From positions 8,680,001-8,744,000 of the forward strand of contig JAYKYS010000010.1 in the NCBI GenBank assembly GCA_036924285.1: 64,000 nucleotides of DNA. Direction: 5' to 3'. Source of the stretch: Asterella californica (taxonomy: Eukaryota; Streptophyta; Marchantiopsida; Marchantiales; Aytoniaceae). Position numbers and translations under genes: made by a program. Positions 56,691-64,000 of the stretch are shown piece by piece (position 1 is the stretch's first letter; every line of letters starts with the position of its first letter). The notes below the pieces were generated by a model that did not search any database, was not told the DNA's origin, and worked only from the letters and a program-made list of their open reading frames with translations.

Positions 56691-59678
56691 CCATCCATCT
56701 TCTTCGAGCTGACAAAGAACGTGCTTCGGTTTGTTATTTTTTATGTAACTTCAACTCCCGAATAACCTGGTCTACAATGTAAATGTTAGATTGAAATTCG
56801 TGTTGTAAACACATCTTCGTTCCATCCATGGATCTCATGGATGTCTATGAGTTGGAGACAGCTAGAAACTTAGCACGCAGATGCAAGCAAGAACATCTAG
56901 AAAATTCAAACAATATCAATAATTTGTTGTATATCGCTCAGAGTTCTTCAGATCTTTTCAAACATTATTGAAAAGATTTGGTTCGACAGAGACACGACAG
57001 CGGATGGTACATATTTGATTTATCTCGTGGAGTTTGTACGTCTCAACATCAACGCCAACTTTGATTAATAAATATCTCAGTATATTCTCATGGTTGGACA
57101 CTCACATGATCTTGTCGACCAAATGTTTAGTAGATTCTAGTGAGCTCTGTCTCGTCAAAATGCTTTCATAATATCATAATTATGTTTCGTCATTGAAAGA
57201 AGTTATGATCTGAAGTTGATAGTCACTATATTGACAGAGACTTGAGACTTCAAGAAGTACAATGAAGACGAGCTCAAACCATATCGTCTGTTACATGATA
57301 TTACATTTAGTCAACAGTACAAGTTTGAACTCGTGTCTGGTGCAAACAGTTTTTCACATATCAAGATTCTCTTCTGGTTGAAGGAGTGAAGCAACTCATA
57401 TTTTTCCCACAAGTCCATGCTGGTTCCATTGAAATCGTATTCTGAAATCAAACACAAGAACAAAACACGGATAGGAGATTTGCTTGACACTAAAGTTGAT
57501 ACACTTTGACAATCAAGAAAGATATTGTGACTTTGTGGTGCAATTGCTTTTCAGACAATGGAAAAGAATGATGGAACCACCGGTTCTTTTGACAAGAAAG
57601 TATTGTTGAAAACATATCGAGAGGAAAACTAAAACCTCTATTGAAGATGTGGACTTGGCTGGTATCGTCTGAACATGACGAGTCCGAACTCATATTCCAC
57701 GGGCATCTAATTGTAAGCAACGAAGAACTAGACAATCGAGTCTTTGGTGATCATCTACAATATACATAGACACAAGACGATTATGATCCGGTACTGAAGC
57801 ACATGACTGATAACAAAGAGGATGCGACCTCAACAAAATTAAAGAAAAACTATTGCTTGCAATATTGGCTCCAAACTTGGAATCATTGTGGATCTGCCAA
57901 GTGTTGAAGATCAAATCTCATAACGCGAAAGATGAACCAGCGACAGTGGAAGTTCAGTGGTTCACGACTTTGTCTTCAGATCCATACATTCGCAATATAC
58001 TACCATGAGAAGCATAGAGCGAGTGGTAGAGCAAGACCTACACTCTTCAAACAAGACTTGGATTTGTCAAATGTTACAATTCTCTCATATAATTTTCTTG
58101 TTACAAACATGAATTCTCTTTGGCAAGATTCCACTCGCTCATACATCAGACTGGTCATGCATTAGGGTGATAAGTATTGTTTGTTGAATACTGGCGATTC
58201 CAACAGGTGAATTTCAACAATAAGAACTATTAACAAAATGCAAACAAAAATGTAAATTGTGGAAGTAATCTGAAACAATCAACTTATCTCTATTTTGTCG
58301 ATCACGTGGAGAGAGGTTTTCCAAGCCTCGGTTCGAACCAACCTCTTTAAACCCACCACAAGGTAACCTTCTCTATATCATCTAATCGCTATTTACGAAC
58401 CTCCACGAGTTGCTCCACCATGCCACCCCAGTAAACATGAGAATTAAAGGTGGAGAGACGTACATACTGTCTTCAAAGCGTACAGAATGATCCTCTATAG
58501 CGACACCGGAGATACCTCGTGTATATCCACATAGTGACACTCAGCTTGTGGATGTCTTTTGATACCACTTATAAGTTTAATCCGTTATATCTTCTTGTCA
58601 ATGGACAGTAAGCATCCGTTCCTTTTAATAATTTGGCTTTTGCGATTCCAATAGCAGCATGAGCTGAAGAACCATTAAGGGGTGTAAGATCGTCTCGCCA
58701 GTTCCAGATTTACACTTTCCAAAGACGACGTCGATCCACGAGCTCTGAGTGTCCTTTGCTCCCAAGTGCTTGTTCAGTTGTTGCAAAGTAAATCGTCCTT
58801 ACAGGCAGAAAACCTGACCTGCAGGCAGAAACTCTAGATTTTGTCGCAATGAGGCCCAGAAAAGTCTGCGGAGAGGGGAACAGAAAGCGTGCTATTGACA
58901 GTTTATCGATCGAATTAGGATCCGGAAGAATATCAGACGACCGGAATTATGGGAGCTGCTTCCTTCTCCACTCACGGTGATGAAGGATCATGCACCAACT
59001 TACAGAATAGAGGGATCACACTTGACATTCAGAATCTGACCAATAAATGTTTGTACGAGTACTCCGCGCTTGCACCTCGAATTAGCCATACAGAACTTGC
59101 TTCGGAATAATGTCTTCGGATTACTTGACCGACCATTTCTTCTGGCAATGCTCAGTCTGCGTTAGGAGCTGACGGGAAGGCACACTTGTCCAGGGTTCTC
59201 CATCGACTTCCTGCGAAAATGGATAAGCGCTTCATCTGAAACAGAACTGAAAGGTGTTGATGCTGTAAGTCCCGCACACCCACAAGTCTCACGAGAGAAT
59301 ACAGTACTGCCCAGGTGAAGCACGAAGGAACAGAACGCCTAACGATTCCACATTCATGCAGTGCCACCTGCGACCAACGATATACAATTATGTATCATGT
59401 GACTCGAGCTCTGGTCAAGAGTTTAAATCCATCAGTTTCGATCCATGTACACGTAGCAGAGTCCATGAGAGAGCTGAGCCACAGGTTGCTAGTAAGAAAA
59501 CCACTTCATTTTCCTCTTCTCTGGTGGTGTTCGACTACCATTTCTCACCTGTCTACTACATAACTGTGTCGCACATACGATGCTGGTTATGCCCAATAGC
59601 ATGTGGTTAACGTCGTCAGCTCCACTCGAACTACAGTAGCAGATAAAACGGCAGAGTTATGGTTTTTAGTACTGATTT

Positions 59679-59794
59679 GGTGGAGGGCCCTCCGCTATCA
59701 CAAATTATGACGTGCCCCACCGAAGTGCAATGGAGGAGCTCGTCATAGGTCATCGCCCTTCGGGTTCAGCGATAGGCCCCGCCCAGGTAAGTAT
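59679..59794 (-). pseudogene. U1 snRNA copy lacking stem-loop III, right arm
   Basis: Minus-strand mirror of U1 copy 3, 116 bases. It keeps the 5' end ATACTTACCTGG, loop I (GAACCCGAAG), loop II and the Sm region CATAATTTGTG. Two segments are missing: 32 bases comprising stem-loop III, removed between two GCA triplets, and about 13 bases of the terminal hairpin loop, leaving GGAGGGCCCTCC. Stem-loop III is not part of the 5' splice-site pairing, so it could in principle still make a short RNA, but a decayed copy is more likely. Confidence 0.88.
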
Positions 59795-60259
59795 GGTTTC
59801 TCCTGATTGCACGCCGCTAATGTACCTCGTCCAAGTCCACTACAGCCACAAGGCTTATGGGCTTATGGTTCTATCTTCTCCGCAGTATACCAGTCAAGAT
59901 GTCACTTTTCAAAACACAATGGCTATTCTCCTCTCCCAAGCGATGTCAAACAATTCCCCGAGACTGCTCGTAAGCGTTGAGAGTTCGATTTCGTTTCTCT
60001 GCTAGAAAAGCTGGTGCAGGATGAAGAACTTGACCTGAACAACTGCCTCCTGTAAGAGGGAAAAATGAAGTGGGACTTGAACCCAAGTAGTATCTGCTTG
60101 GATCCATTGAATCTGAAGAAGGAGAAGCAAAGTACTTACGACTGATGATCAAGAAGATGCAAGTGAAGATCCAGGCCGATGCATGCATTCTCTCTCCTCC
60201 TGACTTCAAAAACTTTTACTCACCATCAGTGTTGTCGCTGGATCTGTATTCCTTGGAAG

Positions 60260-60463
60260 TGTTAGAACTGAATGTACAGTATGAACATAACATACAGCAA
60301 CTAGTTCAGACCTTTTGGGCTCATGCCCTTTTGCAGGCTTTGCCTGCCATTGTATCAAAGTATAAGTACCTGGCCTTTGGGCCTCCTACCTCATTATTCA
60401 TTTCAATAAACAAGCTTACTTATACTTGGTCTCTCACATTGATCCTCTCTCTCTTTTTCCTAT
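60260..60463 (+). repeat. 5' LTR of copia copy B (about 204 bp)
   Basis: Short LTR, AT-rich near its end (CTCTCTTTTTCCTATA). It contains a small GC hairpin (TTTGCAGGCTTTGCCTGCCA) near 60330-60350. Confidence 0.85.
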
Positions 60464-60464
60464 A

Positions 60465-60476
60465 TGGTATCAGAGC
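60465..60476 (+). other. primer-binding site (initiator Met tRNA type)
   Basis: TGGTATCAGAGC, the same motif as in copia copy A. Confidence 0.9.
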
Positions 60477-60643
60477 TACGGGTTATTATTTTCCCAGCAC
60501 AATAACGTAGGCTTCAGGTAGACCCTAGGCACAGGTGAAGGAGCAATCAGGGGACGCCTTGATTGCTAAAGCATGAAGGACGCTTCTCGCTTAGACGATC
60601 GCAGCGCTCAATAGAACCTCAGTAGTTCAGCGATAAATCTGCG

Positions 60644-63600
60644 ATGGCGAACACGTTCAGCACTAAAGGCTGGGCAAAGTTCAATGGGACGTACTTCACG
60701 TACTGGAAACACAAGATGAAACTCCAGTTAGACGCTGAAGGCGTTCTCGAAATAGTCGATGGTAGTCAACCTCGACCAGTAGCCACTGCCGCTAACCCTC
60801 TACCTGCCACCGGACCAGGTAGCATTGCGGAGTGGGATCGTCAGAGCAAGAATGCTTTGACGGCAATAAATCAGTGTTGCGAGAACATTGTTATCGGTCA
60901 CATTATCTCTTGCCGCTCGGCAACAGAAGCTTGGAACACATTGACTTCTAACTTTGCCGCGCAAGATACAGTGACCCAGATGCACTTGAAAGAAAAGCTG
61001 CGAACTCTCAAGATAAGACGAACGACACAGTCACATCGCATGTAAACACTTTCAAGTCGATTGTCGAGCAGTTGGCGTCTGCAGGCGTACAAGTAGGCGC
61101 ACAAGAGCAGCTGCTCACACTCATGGGTAGCATGCCAGATAGCTACCAAATGTTCCTACAAGTGATGAGATGCAACACCAACTTGACGTTGCAAGATCTC
61201 ATCTTGTTTCTTCTCACCGAAAAAACTTTCCGTCGAAGAATGTAGCATGAACCTTCGACCACATTGTTTGCAGGAAAGAGACAACCACCCAAGCAAGACA
61301 AGAACGGCAACCGTTCTAAGAAGCGGACACCAGATTCCAACATTCAGCGCTTCGGGTGCAATTTAACTGGACATCGTGTCCAGAATTGCCCAAATCAAGC
61401 TTCAAGCAGTAGCGCTCCGCCCAATCAACCTCAGCAACAAGGCGGAAATCAGAAGAACCGCAACCAGAAGAATCGCCAACGCAACAACAACAACACTAGG
61501 CGAGTACTGATGACCCAGCTCTACAACGAATTTGCACCTTGAACTGTGGACCGTCATTGGTACGTTGACACCGGCGCTACCCACCACATGGCATTCGATC
61601 GCGACCAATTTTGTAAGTACACTGAACGAGAAAGTGCTCTTCAAGATCGAATTCTCTTAGGAGATGACACTACAGTTCAAATTGAAAGTCACGACGATGT
61701 TGAAGTTGAACTTCTTAACGGCGAAAACGTCTTAATTAAGGATGTCTTGCACGTCCTTGCACTACGGAAGAACTTGTTTTCAGCTCGAATGTTTGACTCC
61801 AAGGGTGGGTGGTGCATTATCGGTAATGGTACTTGCCATCTAGAGGACAAGAATAGACGTCCAATTGTCCCATGCCCGCTAAGCAATGATCTCTACTTGC
61901 TAGGCTCGTCTGTAATCCCCGTGCACACTATGTCACTCCCGCAAGCACACCATGCCCAGTTGAAGGCAGAGCACTCCCAATCCCTGCTTCCAACAATGCC
62001 CCTTGAAACGCCCTCTCGGAAAAGGGGGGTCCGGGAGGTGGTCGTGGTGGCAGATCGACCAACCGTGGTCGACCACGGCTGATCCTCCCCTTACACCCCT
62101 TCGCACAGTCACAGTCAACTAACACAATCGCACTCCCTGAAAACTCACAAAATTCATTTCCCGCACCTCTTCTGGCATCGATTTCTCAGGGAGGCACGGA
62201 TCGCCACGAGGACGATCCGTGGCCCCAAGACCAAGGCACAAACCTCGATCCAGCACGGCTCACTAACCGGCACGCCCCCCCATGGAGGGGTGATGCCCCT
62301 ATAACCTAGGAGGGCACGGATCGTCACCAGGGCGATCCGTGCCTCGAGGCAAACGGCACGTCTCCCTATGGGGATGCGTCAAGGCAACCCAGGGGGCACG
62401 GCTAGCCAAGGGGCGCGGCCTCACATGTGGGGCCACGCCCCCTCACCTTTTCGGGGCGGCCCCCAAGGCTGGGGCACGAACCCTGGGAGCTTTAACCCCC
62501 CGGGCCCCGCCCCCCACCCCACCCTTCTCGGAAGAGCGGCGGCGGCTGCCAACCCCCCGCTTTTCGGAGGAGCTCTCAGCTCCTCGGAGCTGGGAAGCTC
62601 TCCCAACGGGGGAGTCAACCCGTGCGGGGTTGACTCCCCTCGCAAGGGAAGGACACTCCCGTCGAAAGGGAGGGACTGAAAGTCCTTCCCCCACAGGAGG
62701 AACATCTTTCCCCCACGGAGTACTCCCCATGGAAGTACTCCTCCACAGGGATATTCTTCCCGACATTATTCCCTTAGATGAAAATTTTTCCGCAGGTCCT
62801 TCAGCAGAAATTTCTGACTCTACAGTAGGCACTCTGCTTTCAGCCCGCCACACACACGATGATGACTCATCCACTCCTACATGTCTTGCATCTACACCTT
62901 ACATAGTCGATGAGTCCAACACACCTATTTCCACTCTTTACCGATCTGTCACCCGCTCGCGCTTTGCCTATCTTACATTCGCCACTCCTACCGCCGACCT
63001 CTGGCACAGGCGGCTTGGCCACATCAGTCTTATCCGGCTTGACCAACTCCGTCGCCATCAATCTGTTATTGGCCTAAATCTGCCCACTATTCACATTTCA
63101 CTTGCCCTCCGTGCTTGCATGGCAAGCAAGCCCGCACAAAATTTCCACGTGCCGCCACTACTCGCGCCATCGAAATTCTCGAAATTGTCCACTCTGACAT
63201 CAGCGGCCGCATTTCCCCTTGCACTTTTTCTGACTATGAGTACTTCATGACCATGACCGACGACTACTCCCGTTATACCGTTGTCCGCTTACTGCACTAC
63301 AAGAGCGACTGCTTCACAGCATTCAAGGAGTTTCACACATTTGCCGAGCGTCAGATCGACAAGAAGCTCAAGACCCTACGCTCCGACAACGGTGGTGAGT
63401 TCCCATCCATCCTCTTTGATGCCTATTGTCTGGAACACGGTATCCAACGTCAGCTGACCGTCCTTGACACTCCTCAGCAAAACGGGGTAGCTGAGCATAA
63501 AAATCGCACCCTCTTAAACTCTGTCCGCGCTATGATGTTTTCAGCAGGACTAGACAAACAGTTTTGGGATGAGGTCATCAATCACGCCACTTATGTTCTA

Positions 63601-64000
63601 AATCGTTGTCCCACCAAGGCCATCGATCCTGCCACCACTCCCTTTGAGCTATGGCACGGCCGCAAGCCCACCATCTCACATCTTTGAGTTTTTGGCTGCA
63701 CAGCTTTTGCCAACATTATAGAGACTCACCGCTCTAAGCTAGATAGTCACTCCCACGAGTGCCTTCTTCTCGACTACAGCAGTCAAAGTAAGGCGTACCG
63801 TCTCCAACGTAAATCTGACGGTCATACTTTTGTTTCTCGCGATGTTATATTTGATGAGTCTCTCCCTGCATCAACATCATCTCCTCCCAACCCCGCTCTC
63901 ACTGCTATCACTGAGGATGAAATTCAGAATGATGTGCACTTTTTCCATCACCATCCTCCTACTTCGGGTCCAGCCCCTAGTCCTTCAGTGGGAGCTACTC
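60644..64000 (+). pseudogene. copia copy B Gag-Pol remnant (3' partial)
   Basis: Gag starts at the ATG at 60644 (FNGTYFTYWKHKMKLQL), continues with CCENIVIGHI and AWNTLTSNF, then shifts frame near 61010. A knuckle near 61345 reads RFGCNLTGHRVQNC, with the first Cys replaced. A Gln/Asn-rich linker and a stop (61540) precede the protease WYVDTGATHHM (61558), whose DTG is intact. After LYLLGSS the frame runs into a GC-rich hairpin island (about 61985-62750). It then resumes with DLWHRRLGHISL (62995) and the integrase: HSDISG, MTDDYSRY, RSDNGGEF and TPQQNGVAEHKNRT supply D, D and E (63190-63510). A TGA at 63686 precedes VFGCTAFA. The element is inactive as read. Confidence 0.9.
61985..62750. repeat. 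GC-rich hairpin island inside copia copy B
   Basis: About 0.75 kb of GC-rich sequence packed with perfect or near-perfect short inverted repeats. These include CCGTGGTCGACCACGG (62063-62078); a CACGGATCG/CGATCCGTG stem (62193-62224); GGCACGGATCG/CGATCCGTGCC (62313-62343); GGGGAGTCAACCC/GGGTTGACTCCCC with a 5-base loop (62609-62639); and GGAGTACTCC (62717-62726). It lies between the protease and the GAG-pre-integrase region, where copia elements normally have a short linker, so it looks inserted. Composition is unlike the flanking retroelement code. Confidence 0.85.

Larger units (their letters stand above)
53055..60259 (-). repeat. right arm of the large palindrome (about 7.2 kb)
   Basis: Mirror of 40815-48063. 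It holds the U1 relics at 56059 and 59679, the LTR-like fragment and the nested inverted repeats. The inner end (TGCCTTCAAGTGTTG) follows the 3' LTR of gypsy family C almost directly. The outer end stops at GGAAG, where a copia LTR starts at 60260. The left arm reads on without a break at the same point, so the right arm probably resumes beyond the copia element, outside the window. Confidence 0.93.
60260..64000 (+). mobile_element. Ty1/copia element, copy B (3' part beyond the window)
   Basis: LTR start TGTTAGAACTG at 60260, primer-binding site TGGTATCAGAGC at 60465, gag, zinc knuckle remnant, protease, GAG-pre-integrase and integrase in copia order. The RT part lies beyond the window. It is inserted in the right palindrome arm: the left arm shows the uninterrupted site at 40815. 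It was therefore inserted after the inverted duplication, or in one arm only. Confidence 0.93.

Noticed and set aside
62368..62874. Long GC-rich ORFs on both strands in the hairpin island
   Set aside because: Low stop frequency is expected from high GC and palindromic sequence. The predicted proteins are Pro/Gly/Ala-rich without domains.

Overview
The window looks like nuclear DNA of a land plant. The signs are six U1 snRNA-like loci and a U2 snRNA gene of plant type, a spliced SABATH carboxyl-methyltransferase gene, and abundant Ty3/gypsy and Ty1/copia LTR retrotransposons. Retroelement style and compact introns fit a non-seed plant (bryophyte or lycophyte), but I cannot name the species. 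There is no sign of bacterial operons, CRISPR arrays or organelle genes.

Layout. 1-6929: most of a well-preserved gypsy element (family A) on the minus strand, with an unusual 5' region holding two extra ORFs upstream of gag. It is inserted in an older plus-strand relative (6930-10662) that carries a clean internal inversion. 12477-16690: a decayed ORF and a decayed gypsy element (family B) whose coding region ends in a PHD finger. 16.7-21.6 kb: little recognisable coding. 21645-23211: the SABATH gene (minus strand, three exons, 385 residues), the only clear host protein gene. 23.8-28.2 kb: anonymous DNA, then gypsy and copia scraps. 28.8-29.8 kb: a repeat whose inverted partner lies at 48.4-49.45 kb.

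30.3-60.3 kb is an snRNA neighbourhood. Three full-length U1 copies (30375, 37719, 41272, all plus) and a U2 gene (39580, plus) sit in diverged repeated flanks. A complete copia element with an ATTTC target-site duplication (32343-37442) splits one of these units. From 40815 to 60259 runs a very large inverted repeat with arms of about 7.2 kb and a spacer of about 5 kb. Each arm holds two U1-related loci. The spacer holds a fragment of the 28.8-kb repeat and an internally deleted gypsy element (family C) whose 3' LTR abuts the right arm exactly.

60260-64000: a second copia element, starting at the outer edge of the right arm. Its polyprotein region is interrupted by an island of GC-rich perfect hairpins (about 61.98-62.75 kb).

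The recurring theme is inverted duplication at every scale: 16- to 42-bp fold-backs, a 0.94-kb inversion inside a gypsy element, nested inverted repeats, and the 20-kb palindrome around U1 copies. The U1 copies keep the 5' splice-site recognition end and, in the full-length ones, the Sm region. All depart from the canonical U1-70K-binding loop, so the cluster may be U1 variants or pseudogenes rather than the main U1 source. The coordinates and translations were read by eye; alignments and identities are estimates.
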